From the NCBI GenBank assembly GCA_947497585.1, contig CANMHG010000001.1, forward strand, positions 124,001 to 188,000: DNA of 64,000 nucleotides, written 5' to 3'. A model generated the notes under the pieces. That model was not told the origin of the DNA. It did no database searches and saw nothing but the letters and a program-made list of their open reading frames with translations. This document shows positions 25,682 to 33,929 of this stretch, one piece after another (the stretch's first letter is position 1; each line of letters starts with the position of its first letter). Made by a program: the position numbers and the translations under genes. This DNA is from an uncultured Bacillaceae bacterium. Its GTDB lineage: Bacteria > Bacillota > Bacilli > Bacillales > Bacillaceae_L.

Positions 25682-26260
25682 TTAATAAGAAGCTTTTCTT
25701 CCTTGTGTATTAATGTACTGACCTGAACCTGAAGTGCCATGAAACATAAAGATTAAAACTGGCACCAAGAAACAGGCACTTAAAATTAAGAGAATGACAA
25801 GCGTAGATGAAAAGGGCGTTATCTCTTTATGAACTTTCTCAGAGTTTTTATTATTAAAGGTTTCAAATTCAGGATTTCCGATTACATTAGATACTCCTAA
25901 AAATTCGTTATTATCTAAATCGTAATAATAAATTTCGGTTTTATTAAATTTAAAAATGGAATCACGAACCTGCTGGTACTCTACTAATGCAGCTATAATC
26001 GTTGATTCATAGGTTTCTGTTTCAGTTTCATCTTCGGGTGTGTCTGGATTATCTTTTGTAACAACCTTAAAGACTTCACCTTTAAGTGAAATGGATTCAA
26101 TAATCGTAACAGTATTTGCATCATTATACGAACTTGCAGACTCTAGTCGTTCCTCTAACGCTTTTGTAAATGAAGATGAACCTTCATTAGCAAAGATGAA
26201 GTTAGGGAATACCATAAACAACAGTAATGATAATAGCACCAAACTTACTTTCTTCAACAA
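25682..26260 (-). CDS. Exported membrane-anchored hypothetical protein
   Basis: 192 residues: signal peptide (LVLLSLLLFMVFPNFIFANE), an acidic extracellular region with a Thr/Glu-rich stretch, one C-terminal membrane helix (TLVILLILSACFLVPVLIFMF) and a short tail. It therefore sits on the outer face of the membrane. The AAAGAGGGGA ribosome site fits ATG 26260. No domain recognised; single gene. Confidence 0.7.
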   Translation of the reverse strand: MLKKVSLVLLSLLLFMVFPNFIFANEGSSSFTKALEERLESASSYNDANTVTIIESISLKGEVFKVVTKDNPDTPEDETETETYESTIIAALVEYQQVRDSIFKFNKTEIYYYDLDNNEFLGVSNVIGNPEFETFNNKNSEKVHKEITPFSSTLVILLILSACFLVPVLIFMFHGTSGSGQYINTQGRKASY

Positions 26261-26413
26261 AATCCCCTCTTTCTATATTGAGTCATCGAGTCAGTACAGA
26301 GAAGTTTGTACCTATATTAACTATGTATATAGTTACTTTATAGTTAAAATAACATAATTTGGAAAGTGGTTGTATGAAATTGTGAAAAAATTTACATTTT
26401 TTTCATAAGTTTA

Positions 26414-26458
26414 AATAATAATCGCCTCCCTTACTATTCTATGAGGGGACGATTATTT
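26414..26458 (-). terminator. Hairpin terminator overlapping a gene end
   Basis: AATAATCGCCTCCC can pair with GAGGGGACGATTATT. On the minus strand a TTATTATTT tract follows. It covers the stop codon of the 96-aa gene. Confidence 0.65.
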
Positions 26459-26743
26459 TAGAAACTCAACTCCTTTATATGTTATTTTAATCTCTTCCCA
26501 CCAAATCGATGTGCAGTTATTACGATAAAATGGATGGTAGGGGATGCACTGCTGCTGACAGGGAGTTCGATCAAACTGAACAAAGCCCAATTTTTCTAAC
26601 TCAAAAATATGAAACATCATTTCTTTTATTTTCATTGTTTGAGATTTTTCTTGAAGTCCATATGATTCAATAGAAGGCTTCCAGTTTTTGTTCTGTTGTT
26701 TTTCATATAAGTCTTTTAGAATGGCTACGCTAATATGGTTCAT
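26453..26743 (-). CDS. Small winged-helix-like hypothetical protein (possibly YjcQ-like)
   Basis: About 96 residues beginning MNHISVAILKDLYEKQQ and ending ITYKGVEFLK, a pattern seen in YjcQ-type winged-helix proteins. Three Cys residues (CQQQC and one later) lie in the C-terminal half. ATG 26743 is chosen because GAGGTGG lies 9 bp upstream; the longer frame begins with TTG inside that site. The family assignment is tentative. Confidence 0.55.
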   Translation of the reverse strand: MNHISVAILKDLYEKQQNKNWKPSIESYGLQEKSQTMKIKEMMFHIFELEKLGFVQFDRTPCQQQCIPYHPFYRNNCTSIWWEEIKITYKGVEFLK

Positions 26744-26968
26744 TTTATAATTCCACCTCAATTCAAAACAAGTTAGTACTATAGTATTCGAGAAAATGAA
26801 TGTTTTATAGAGTGTTGTACCATTGATTAAGTGCCCATTTTAGCTCATTTAGACAACCTTTTGGTATAATATAAAGTTAGTTACTACATATATCTAAATA
26901 AGAACTTCCTTCATTTTCAGTCTAAATAATCATATACTAATAAGAAAATTAATTAGAGAGGCGTAGAG

Positions 26969-27604
26969 ATGGATCTAAATCACATACAAAGGCAATTAGA
27001 AAATCGATCAAGAAAAATTTTAGGAAGTGAAAACTTCGCACAGTTTTCTGTTCTGCTACCTTTGCTTGAAAAAGGTGGCGAACCCCACATTCTATTTGAA
27101 GTACGTTCTCAAAATTTGAGAAGACAGCCAGGAGAGATATGTTTTCCAGGAGGAAAAATTGATCCTGAGGACCAAAATGATCGTTACACAGCTATACGTG
27201 AGACAACTGAGGAGTTAGGTATTTCAGAGTCTTCTATTGAAAACGTTTGGCCACTTGATTATATGGTTACCGCTTTTGGAACGATCATATATCCTTATGT
27301 TGGTTTAATAACTGAGCCGGAGAAAATCATGCCTAACCCTACTGAAGTTGAAGAGATATTTACCGTACCACTATCTTACTTTCAAAGAACAAAACCTGAT
27401 TGTTATAAGATAAACTTCAACCTCCAACCTGATCCAAACTTCCCTTTTGATTTGATTGAAGGTGGAAAGGACTACAATTGGGCGGCACGTAAGGTAGATG
27501 AGTACTTTTATCAGTATGAGGGCCGGGTCATCTGGGGACTCACTGCGCGAATCCTTACACACTTTTTAGAACTTGTAAATCAAAAAAGTCAAAGGGGAGG
27601 TTGA
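26969..27604 (+). CDS. CoA pyrophosphatase-type Nudix hydrolase (NudL/YeaB-like)
   Basis: 211 residues. The UPF0035 motif LRRQPGEICFPGGKIDP is directly followed by the Nudix box ETTEELGI (RETTEELG), the pairing that defines coenzyme A pyrophosphatases. These cleave CoA or oxidised CoA to 4'-phosphopantetheine and 3',5'-ADP. RBS AGAGAGGCGTAG precedes ATG 26969. The next gene starts 1 bp after the stop, suggesting an operon. Confidence 0.88.
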   Translation: MDLNHIQRQLENRSRKILGSENFAQFSVLLPLLEKGGEPHILFEVRSQNLRRQPGEICFPGGKIDPEDQNDRYTAIRETTEELGISESSIENVWPLDYMVTAFGTIIYPYVGLITEPEKIMPNPTEVEEIFTVPLSYFQRTKPDCYKINFNLQPDPNFPFDLIEGGKDYNWAARKVDEYFYQYEGRVIWGLTARILTHFLELVNQKSQRGG

Positions 27605-27605
27605 A

Positions 27606-28049
27606 ATGAATAACAGAGGTAAGGATAAAGTCATAGTTTGGAGTGCTATGATTTTTTTGTTTTTTATGGTCATTTCCTCTGTATTCAGTCTATATTTTTT
27701 TGGAATACTGGGAGTCTTACACCTGACTGGAGTTCATTATGATTCAATAATCACAATGCTATTTTTTGTTATCCTATATGTTGGTATAAGCATAATTACA
27801 GATGTTTTCTCAAAATTAGTGAAGTACATGCTCTCCGAGAAAGTTACAGGATTTAGAATCGTTTTGGGTAGAATTTTGGTTGACTTCATTTTCGCATGGC
27901 TTGCAATTCATCTGGCAGATGAACTAATGAGTGGTATCAAACTAAGTTCTTACTCTGAACTAACTTTAGCTATTGTGCTAGCGATAGCGGAGGAGGCTTT
28001 TCGAAACCCAAAACAAGTTAAGTATAAGCTCTCCCGTCCACCTAGTTAA
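27606..28049 (+). CDS. YrvL-like small membrane protein
   Basis: 147 residues with four hydrophobic segments. The sequence (SLYFFGILGVLHLTGVHYDS, ILVDFIFAWLAIHLADELM, LAIVLAIAEEAF) resembles, from memory, the YrvL family of Bacillus membrane proteins. RBS AAAGGGGAGGTTGAA overlaps the end of the Nudix gene, so translation is probably coupled. A strong hairpin follows. Function uncertain. Confidence 0.6.
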   Translation: MNNRGKDKVIVWSAMIFLFFMVISSVFSLYFFGILGVLHLTGVHYDSIITMLFFVILYVGISIITDVFSKLVKYMLSEKVTGFRIVLGRILVDFIFAWLAIHLADELMSGIKLSSYSELTLAIVLAIAEEAFRNPKQVKYKLSRPPS

Positions 28050-28057
28050 GCCCACTT

Positions 28058-28111
28058 CATTCAATATTCTATTGTGGTTTGTGCGACTAAACCATAATAG
28101 AATATTGAATG
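28058..28111. terminator. Long 23-bp hairpin, probable terminator
   Basis: The 23-nt arm 28058-28080 and its complement 28089-28111 pair with one G-U position around an 8-nt loop. It lies 9 bp after the YrvL-like stop. There is no strong T-run, so termination may depend on stem strength; RNA processing is an alternative. Confidence 0.6.
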
Positions 28112-28199
28112 ATTTATAAATTTTAGCAAAGGTTTGTATATTATTAAGCAAGATGTCGGATACTACTTTATTAGATTCTTCTGCAGAAGGGATGTTAGT

Positions 28200-28631
28200 A
28201 TGTTTTCATTACGTGGGGATGCACATAAATTTTATCTTCAACTAATAAAAACATTAAAGAACGGGGAATCATTTAGTAGTATTAAGGGGTTAGCAGAAAT
28301 TGAGGAGATTCAAAAGCATTACCGATCAATCAATACGGAAACATTAAAATTAATTTATTATCGTATGATCAAAGAAAAAAATGGTACAGGTATCGTGCCG
28401 ATTTTTGTAACTGCTGTGCCGTGGTTTTTGTTTCTGTTTTCAAAGCAGTTACAGGAATTTCTCTTTAAAGAGGGAAGTGCACTATGGATTATTTTTGGAA
28501 TCATCTATTTTTCAACACTAATTGTTAGTGTAATTGTTCATTTTCGTGAAAAGGCCTGGGCCGCTTTCCACATTGAGATTATTCAAGACATACTTAAAGA
28601 AAGAAATGAATCACTCTCTGTAAACACATAA
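28200..28631 (+). CDS. Hypothetical membrane protein
   Basis: About 143 residues: a soluble helical N-terminal ~60 residues, then two hydrophobic segments (IVPIFVTAVPWFLFLF and LWIIFGIIYFSTLIVSVIV) and a short helical tail. ATG 28200 has AGAAGG 9 bp upstream; the longer frame from 28134 has no ribosome site. Unknown function; monocistronic, between two hairpins. Confidence 0.65.
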   Translation: MFSLRGDAHKFYLQLIKTLKNGESFSSIKGLAEIEEIQKHYRSINTETLKLIYYRMIKEKNGTGIVPIFVTAVPWFLFLFSKQLQEFLFKEGSALWIIFGIIYFSTLIVSVIVHFREKAWAAFHIEIIQDILKERNESLSVNT

Positions 28632-28637
28632 GGTTAG

Positions 28638-28668
28638 AAAGCTTACTAATTGGGGTAAGCTTTTTTGC
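28638..28668 (+). terminator. Intrinsic terminator
   Basis: AAAGCTTAC/GTAAGCTTT stem followed by TTTTTGCTT. Confidence 0.85.
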
Positions 28669-28751
28669 TTGTAGAAAGTGCACTATTTCATGGTAAAATT
28701 AGATTATTAAGTTTATTACATACATGATTGTTAGAGATAAGGAATAGTAGA

Positions 28752-28841
28752 TTGTTAATACATAATTTAACTGTTGAAGAAGTGGAAGAATGGTTAAAGA
28801 AAGCTATTCACAAAGGCTTTATTAGGAATCGCCTAGGGTAA
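28752..28841 (+). CDS. Possible 29-residue peptide gene
   Basis: TTG start with AAGGAAT upstream; product MLIHNLTVEEVEEWLKKAIH then KGFIRNRLG, an amphipathic helix with a basic tail. The stop codon lies inside the loop of the following palindrome, so gene and terminator are fused. Short and unsupported by homology, hence a tentative call. Confidence 0.35.
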   Translation: MLIHNLTVEEVEEWLKKAIHKGFIRNRLG

Positions 28842-28851
28842 GCCTAGGCGA
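28829..28851. terminator. Bidirectional hairpin between small genes
   Basis: Perfect 9-bp stem TCGCCTAGG/CCTAGGCGA with a 5-nt loop, between the 29-aa plus-strand frame and the 48-aa minus-strand gene. Confidence 0.7.
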
Positions 28852-28856
28852 TATTA

Positions 28857-29003
28857 TTACTTTTGCTCATCAAGTACGTTTTGTTTTTCAGCTTTCACAT
28901 CTGTGTAAGCCGCAAACTCAACCATCTCGCTACTAATTCTGTTTCCTTTTTTAGCATTATTATTACGCTGAGCATTTGCATTTCCACGTTTGGTTCTACC
29001 CAT
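28857..29003 (-). CDS. 48-residue basic, Asn-rich small protein
   Basis: Begins MGRTKRGNANAQRNNNAKKG and ends in an acidic stretch (VKAEKQNVLDEQK). Ribosome site GGAGATGATAAA upstream of the ATG at 29003. The small, hydrophilic, Asn/Lys/Gln-rich composition is like that of minor small acid-soluble spore proteins, but I cannot match it to a named Ssp family. It is too short to appear in a long-ORF search, yet has a good start site and a terminator. Confidence 0.65.
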   Translation of the reverse strand: MGRTKRGNANAQRNNNAKKGNRISSEMVEFAAYTDVKAEKQNVLDEQK

Positions 29004-29138
29004 TTTATCATCTCCATTTTATAGTATCATTGGTAGTATAGGTTTTATAAAATGTTTTATGTAATACTTATACGAAAATGTATCTTGGAACAAAATTCAA
29101 AGAAAATAGTTATTTTTATACTCGAGGAGTTGATATAC

Positions 29139-30380
29139 ATGTCGATAAGTCATTATTTTTACGGAATTGTTCCCGTACACGATTCAAAAAATGATGAAAA
29201 TAGAGAATCAGTAATAAAGGAATTTCCAGTGCCTGGTTTTTCAATAAATACAGAAGGTTTCTCACTTGAAACACAAACACATGGAGAAAACGTAGATAGA
29301 GTAACCTTTCTTCTAAATGAATTTAAAGTTGAACGTACTCAGGGTACTAACCCAAAACCTTATTTTAAAATGAAATTATCCAATCATTTAGGGACGTATA
29401 GTGCAAAAATGTGGGACAATAATGGTGCAGTGGATCGATATACACCTATTCTAGAAAACAATAGTGTTTTTGAGATTTCGGGAAAAGTTGAAGAGTATAA
29501 AGGATTTAAGTCAATAACTATTAATGAGATGAATCCTTGTGAGAATGAAGTAGATCCATTTAGTCTGATTGCTTGCACTCAGCAGTCATTGGAGGATTTT
29601 ACGGTTGAATTGCATCAATACTTAAATGAACTTGAGGAACCTTACCGAAGGATTAGCCTTTCTGCTATGAAGCGCTTTTGGAAAGAGTTCAGCATACGCC
29701 CTGCTGCAATGGGGCATCATCATGCTTATTTAGGAGGTCTTCTAAAGCATACGGTTGGCTTAATGAGATTAGCTAGATACATTTTAATTCATGAGAACGA
29801 CCATTATAAGGCAGTACTTAAATTGATTAATCAAGTTGAAAAAGTATACAAGCAGGAGTTGTGGAAAGATCTTAATTCAGAATCGCCTGGAGATAATCCA
29901 CGTAACTTAGTTTGGAAAGACTCAATCGATCATTTATATACAATGTTTTATGGAATGGCAAAGTATCGTAATGAAAAGGTAGACTATTCGTTACTCATGT
30001 GTGCGATTTTTTATCATGACTTAGGTAAGCTTATGGAATATCATCATGCAGGAAAAGGGACAAGTGAATTTGCGTTCTTATATCCAACAGCTGATCATTC
30101 TTCATTAGCAAATCGTAAGCCTACAGGTATTACAATGGATGATTTAGGAGTTTTAGTAGGTCACATCCCTTATGGTGTCATGTTAATTTCAAAAATTATT
30201 GAGACAGAGAATATCGCAATGACTTTGGAGGACATCCACAGGTTACAGCATGCCATTTTATGTCACCATGGAAAACTAGAATGGGGTGCTAATATTGCTC
30301 CTAAAACAGTGGAAGGTTATTTAATTCATATCGTAGATTATTTAGATTCCCGGTATGAGAGAACGGAAGAAGTGAAATAA
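29139..30380 (+). CDS. OB-fold plus HD-domain nuclease (YhaM-like)
   Basis: About 413 residues. An N-terminal OB-fold (VTFLLNEFKVERTQGTNPKPYFKMKLSNHLG) is followed by an HD domain: HHHAYLGGLLKHTVG, then FYHDLGKL (the HD pair) and ILCHHG. This is the order of YhaM 3'-5' exoribonuclease, but that protein is about 314 residues; here roughly 70-80 extra residues lie between the first His cluster and the HD pair. ATG 29139 is chosen because GAGGAG lies 9 bp upstream. Probably cytosolic RNA or DNA 3' exonuclease. Confidence 0.82.
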   Translation: MSISHYFYGIVPVHDSKNDENRESVIKEFPVPGFSINTEGFSLETQTHGENVDRVTFLLNEFKVERTQGTNPKPYFKMKLSNHLGTYSAKMWDNNGAVDRYTPILENNSVFEISGKVEEYKGFKSITINEMNPCENEVDPFSLIACTQQSLEDFTVELHQYLNELEEPYRRISLSAMKRFWKEFSIRPAAMGHHHAYLGGLLKHTVGLMRLARYILIHENDHYKAVLKLINQVEKVYKQELWKDLNSESPGDNPRNLVWKDSIDHLYTMFYGMAKYRNEKVDYSLLMCAIFYHDLGKLMEYHHAGKGTSEFAFLYPTADHSSLANRKPTGITMDDLGVLVGHIPYGVMLISKIIETENIAMTLEDIHRLQHAILCHHGKLEWGANIAPKTVEGYLIHIVDYLDSRYERTEEVK

Positions 30381-30383
30381 GTA

Positions 30384-30420
30384 AGAAGGCAACAGAATGG
30401 ATCTGGTGCCTTCTTTTTTA
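30384..30420 (+). terminator. Intrinsic terminator
   Basis: AGAAGGCA/TGCCTTCT stem with a 15-nt loop, followed by TTTTTTA, directly after the OB-HD gene. Confidence 0.85.
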
Positions 30421-30422
30421 TG

Positions 30423-30758
30423 TTATCTTCCGTACCCGTAGCCGTGGTGGTGATGGTGTCCATGATGCCCGTGGTGGTGATGACCATGATGATGGTGATG
30501 ACCATAACCATATCCAGGATAGCCATAACCATGACCATAGCCATAGCCATATCCAGGTGTTCCGTAGCCATATCCGTAACCTGGATATCCAAAACCTCCG
30601 TACCCAGGACCGCCAAACCCGCTACCTAATGCTCCTAAACCAAAGCCAAGTAACCCTGCTCCTAAAGGACCAATTGCTCCAAAGCGCTCATCGTTTCGAC
30701 TATCTTGCATTTGTGCTCCATATGGTTGCATCTGTGTTCCAAAGAATTGTTGATTCAT
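30423..30758 (-). CDS. Gly/Tyr/His-rich spore coat-like protein
   Basis: 111 residues. The N-terminal 45 contain MNQQFFGTQMQPYGAQMQ and a Gly-rich hydrophobic stretch. The rest is low-complexity: GYGYG repeats, then runs of His (HHHHHGHHHHGHHGHHHHH) and a GYGYGR end. GGAGG ribosome site. A sigma-K-like -10 box CATAGGCTA lies upstream (complement of 30804-30812). Composition and promoter point to a late mother-cell coat or crust protein; the His tracts could bind metal. Confidence 0.75.
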   Translation of the reverse strand: MNQQFFGTQMQPYGAQMQDSRNDERFGAIGPLGAGLLGFGLGALGSGFGGPGYGGFGYPGYGYGYGTPGYGYGYGHGYGYPGYGYGHHHHHGHHHHGHHGHHHHHGYGYGR

Positions 30759-30803
30759 TTTCTATTCTCCTCCTGAGATTACAATTTAAAGAAGTATACA
30801 TAG

Positions 30804-30812
30804 TAGCCTATG
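30804..30812 (-). promoter_or_regulatory. Sigma-K-like -10 element of the His-rich gene
   Basis: CATAGGCTA on the minus strand fits CATANNNTA, with ACA about 15 bp upstream as -35. Distance to the start codon is about 46 bp. Confidence 0.55.
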
Positions 30813-30936
30813 TAATATGGGTCAAATGTGCATGGGGCAAATGCCTTTTTTATGTAAAAAATAAGTCAGCTTGTTCCTTATAGAGTTCATTTGAAAGCAT
30901 TTAGTGGGTAGTGGGGAAATAGAAAAATAAAAAATA

Positions 30937-30966
30937 AAATCCCATCCAAAAAGGATGGGATTTTAT
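30937..30966 (-). terminator. Terminator of the YjcZ-family genes at 31 kb
   Basis: AAAATCCCATCC/GGATGGGATTTT stem with an AAAA loop; on the minus strand a T-rich tract follows. Confidence 0.88.
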
Positions 30967-30989
30967 ATATTCCTAGGATTTATTTATTC

Positions 30990-31121
30990 TTAAGCCCAAG
31001 CAGCTCCAACGATGATTAGAAGGATAAATAGCACTACGATTAGTGCGAAACCTCCAACACCAGTTCCAACTCCAGCTACAGGTGCTCCATAACCATACCC
31101 ACATCCATGATACATATGCAT
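30990..31121 (-). CDS. YjcZ-family sporulation protein, extended form
   Basis: 43 residues. An N-terminal MHMYHGCGYGYGAPVAG extension precedes the standard core GGFALIVVLFILLIIVGAAW. Ribosome site AAGGAGTG lies 9 bp upstream of the ATG at 31121. The next YjcZ gene is only 56 bp upstream on the same strand, so the two may share its sigma-K-like promoter. Confidence 0.88.
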   Translation of the reverse strand: MHMYHGCGYGYGAPVAGVGTGVGGFALIVVLFILLIIVGAAWA

Positions 31122-31177
31122 AGATTTATTCACTCCTTAATAGTTTTTTTATTCAGTTTCATTTTTGTTACTCATAC

Positions 31178-31264
31178 TTACACATATGCTGTTCCGATAA
31201 CGATTAGCAAAATGAACAACACAACGATTAAAGCAAATCCGCTGCCATAACCAACTCCACTCAT
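31178..31264 (-). CDS. YjcZ-family sporulation protein, copy 5
   Basis: 28 residues: MSGVGYGSG followed by FALIVVLFILLIVIGTAYV. GGAGGTGTT ribosome site and a sigma-K-like -10 box CATAGTCTA upstream. The C-terminus (GTAYV) differs from the GASWM ending of the cluster at 20.7-21.3 kb, so it is an older paralogue. Confidence 0.9.
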   Translation of the reverse strand: MSGVGYGSGFALIVVLFILLIVIGTAYV

Positions 31265-31296
31265 TTCGTAACACCTCCATATGTGTTATACAATTA

Positions 31297-31305
31297 TAGA
31301 CTATG
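31297..31305 (-). promoter_or_regulatory. Sigma-K-like -10 element of yjcZ copy 5
   Basis: CATAGTCTA on the minus strand fits CATANNNTA at the same distance from the start as in the other copies. Confidence 0.6.
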
Positions 31306-31512
31306 GAGGAGAAGGTTGTTTGGTTTGGGCGATAGTCCATTTTTCTAAAAATGATGAATTCGCCGTTACGGACCTGGGACTTTTGCATACTTCTAATTAC
31401 ATTGACTACTATTTTAATAATAAAATCATGCAAATAATGGAAATGTAGGATAAAATACATGAGGAACTATAAATTCATAATTTCATTGAAACATTATTGG
31501 AGGAGAACCTTA

Positions 31513-31953
31513 GTGTCGGTTACTTTAAAAAAGATTACAAGAGAAAATTGGGAAGAGTGCATTGATTTAAGGGTAAGCGTAGAACAACAAACATTTGTTG
31601 CATCTAACCTTTATTCAATTGCAGAGGTCCAGTTTTTACCCAATTTTGAAGCTTTAGCAATATATCATGAAGACTTGATGGTTGGATTTACAATGTACGG
31701 TCTTGATCAAGATGACAATAATTATTGGATATATCGTCTTATGATTGACGAAAAACAACAAGGCAAAGGGTATGGAAAACATGCAATAAAAGAAGTTCTT
31801 AATAACCTTATGAAAAAGCCTAACTGTCAACTGATTATGGTTGGGTATCACCAGGAAAACACGCCAGTTCATAATCTATATAAAACTGCAGGTTTTGTGG
31901 ATAAGGGGATTGCTCCCTGGGGTGAACAACTAGTTGGATATGAAGTGAAATAG
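31513..31953 (+). CDS. GNAT acetyltransferase (BltD/spermidine acetyltransferase-like)
   Basis: 146 residues. ENWEECIDLRVSVEQQTFVASNLYSIAE, YWIYRLMIDEKQQGKGYGKHAI (acetyl-CoA-binding motif A, QGKGYG) and YKTAGFVDKG match the spermine/spermidine N-acetyltransferase-like group around Bacillus BltD. GTG 31513 is chosen because GGAGGAG lies 7 bp upstream. It would acetylate polyamines or similar amines. Single gene. Confidence 0.85.
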   Translation: MSVTLKKITRENWEECIDLRVSVEQQTFVASNLYSIAEVQFLPNFEALAIYHEDLMVGFTMYGLDQDDNNYWIYRLMIDEKQQGKGYGKHAIKEVLNNLMKKPNCQLIMVGYHQENTPVHNLYKTAGFVDKGIAPWGEQLVGYEVK

Positions 31954-31979
31954 AAAAAGCCACGTATTGTGGCTTTTTG
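31954..31979. terminator. Bidirectional terminator
   Basis: AAAAAGCCAC/GTGGCTTTTT hairpin with a 5-nt loop between convergent genes. Confidence 0.92.
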
Positions 31980-31982
31980 ACA

Positions 31983-33419
31983 TTAGACAACTTTTTTTAT
32001 TTTTAATGATGATTTAGGCTTGTTTTCCCATGCTTCAACATTTTTTAGTCCTTCGATGCTATCTGCGTAGAAAACGGGATCTTTACCTGCTTTCAGTTGC
32101 ATAATATAATCATCTAATACCTTAAATGCTATTTTACCTAATAATATAATTGCAACTAAGTTAATCACTACCATTAAAGCCATTGATAAATCTGCTAGGT
32201 CCCATACAATTTGAATGCTTGCAACTGATCCAAACATAACCATTCCAAGAACTAAAATACGATAGATCAAAAGCGAGTTTTTGTTGTTCTTGATGTACTG
32301 AATGTTTGTCTCGCCATAATAATAGCTTCCAACAATTGAGCTAAAGGCAAATAAGAAGATTGAAATAGCGACAAATATACTTGCCCAGCTCCCTAAATGT
32401 GAGCTTAAAGATGCCTGAAGTAACTCAATTCCCGTCGCATCTGTTTTGCCATATATATCACCAAGTAGGATGATAAATCCTGTCGCGCTACAAACTAATA
32501 AAGTATCAACGAACACACCTAATGTTTGCATTAAACCTTGTTTTGCTGGATGAGTTACAACAGCAGTAGCGGCTGCATTCGGAGCACTTCCCATTCCTGC
32601 TTCATTTGAAAATAATCCACGCTTTACACCCATCATAATTGCAGCACCGATACCACCACCAACTGCTTGCTCTAAACCAAATGCGCTTTTAAAGATTAAA
32701 GTGAAAACAGCAGGAACTTGTGAAATATTTGTAACGATGACAAATAATCCAATTAATAAGTAGAAGACTGCCATAACCGGAACTATTATTTCTGAAAATC
32801 TAGCAATACGTTTCACGCCGCCAAAAATTACGACTGTAGTTAAAACAACAAGAACAATTCCCATTACTGCACGATCTACACCAAAAGCTGTTTCAAATGC
32901 AATTGAGATGGTATTAGATTGAACACCATTGAAGATAATTCCAAATGCTAATGCAATAAATATCGCAAATAAAATTCCTAACCATCTTGCATTTAAAGCC
33001 TTCTCCATATAATAAGCGGGTCCACCTTTAAATCCATCTTTATCTTTAACTTTGTAAACTTGTGCTAATGTGCTTTCAATAAAACTTGTTGCACCGCCAA
33101 GTAAAGCAACAATCCACATCCAGAATAATGCACCGGGTCCACCTAGTGTTAGAGCTACAGCAACACCAGCCAAATTTCCTGTACCTATCCGAGTCGCTGC
33201 ACCGATACAAAATGATTGAAAAGAAGAGATCCCTTTTTGTCCATCATTTGTAATAATTGTTTTGTCTGTTAGTAACCGACCCATTTCTTTAATCATTCGA
33301 ATTTGTACGAATTTTGTTCGAAGTGTAAAATAAACTCCTGCCCCGAGTAATCCTCCAATAATTATATAAGTCCATAAGAAGCCATTTAATAAACCAACTA
33401 CATGACTAACTTGTTCCAT
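31983..33419 (-). CDS. Sodium:alanine symporter (AGCS family, AlsT/YrbD-like)
   Basis: About 478 residues with about eleven hydrophobic segments. RIGTGNLAGVAVALTLGGPGALFWMW, KGGPAYYMEKALN and GLFSNEAGMGSAPNAAA are hallmark AGCS motifs. Imports alanine, glycine or glutamine with Na+. ATG 33419 is chosen because AAGGAG lies about 8 bp upstream; a longer frame from 33464 has no site. Monocistronic. Confidence 0.92.
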   Translation of the reverse strand: MEQVSHVVGLLNGFLWTYIIIGGLLGAGVYFTLRTKFVQIRMIKEMGRLLTDKTIITNDGQKGISSFQSFCIGAATRIGTGNLAGVAVALTLGGPGALFWMWIVALLGGATSFIESTLAQVYKVKDKDGFKGGPAYYMEKALNARWLGILFAIFIALAFGIIFNGVQSNTISIAFETAFGVDRAVMGIVLVVLTTVVIFGGVKRIARFSEIIVPVMAVFYLLIGLFVIVTNISQVPAVFTLIFKSAFGLEQAVGGGIGAAIMMGVKRGLFSNEAGMGSAPNAAATAVVTHPAKQGLMQTLGVFVDTLLVCSATGFIILLGDIYGKTDATGIELLQASLSSHLGSWASIFVAISIFLFAFSSIVGSYYYGETNIQYIKNNKNSLLIYRILVLGMVMFGSVASIQIVWDLADLSMALMVVINLVAIILLGKIAFKVLDDYIMQLKAGKDPVFYADSIEGLKNVEAWENKPKSSLKIKKVV

Positions 33420-33562
33420 GATGCCAACTCCTTCTGTGTTGTAAATTTTAGAATAGTCAAACAATTTGTATAAGTGATACTATACTACGTGGTTCGACAA
33501 TTTACAACATTTTTTAGAAGGGGAAAGGAATGTAAATATTTACAATAATTTGTTTGGGGAAA

Positions 33563-33597
33563 TAAAAAAAGTCCATCATACTAAGGATGAAGGACAA
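33563..33597 (-). terminator. Intrinsic terminator
   Basis: GTCCATCA pairs imperfectly with GATGAAGGAC; on the minus strand TTTTTTTA follows. Downstream of the 76-aa gene. Confidence 0.8.
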
Positions 33598-33607
33598 AAA
33601 CTCATTT

Positions 33608-33838
33608 CTATAAATTAAGTATTGTAGCGAGTTTCTTATTTCTCTCACTTTGCTCTAGGTCTGTAGCTAAGTCATATTTTTTGAGAAGATGAAATACTAC
33701 GTTTAGTGTATCTTGGTCTTGTTTGTTAGATAAGAAAGCTTCGGTTGCTTCATATAATGAATGTGGTAAAAAGGCTTTTTGGCTTTCGAGTTTATTTAAA
33801 ACGTCTTCTATCGAGTGGTCAATGTTACATGTAGACAT
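33608..33838 (-). CDS. Small hypothetical protein
   Basis: 76 residues, soluble, helical in appearance (HSIEDVLNKLESQKAFLPHSLYEATEAFL, VVFHLLKKYDLA). GGAGGAAATGCC ribosome site and its own terminator support a real gene. No family recognised. Confidence 0.65.
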   Translation of the reverse strand: MSTCNIDHSIEDVLNKLESQKAFLPHSLYEATEAFLSNKQDQDTLNVVFHLLKKYDLATDLEQSERNKKLATILNL

Positions 33839-33929
33839 GGCATTTCCTCCTATTGCTTTTTAATAACCATATCATATTATGTAGTCACTTACACAGATTA
33901 GGAAATATCGATTATTTCTTTTTCAAAAA

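Noticed and set aside
30338..30629. Frames overlapping the His/Tyr/Gly-rich gene on both strands
   Set aside because: Low-complexity shadows (Met/Val/Thr or Asp/Met repeats) with no ribosome site.
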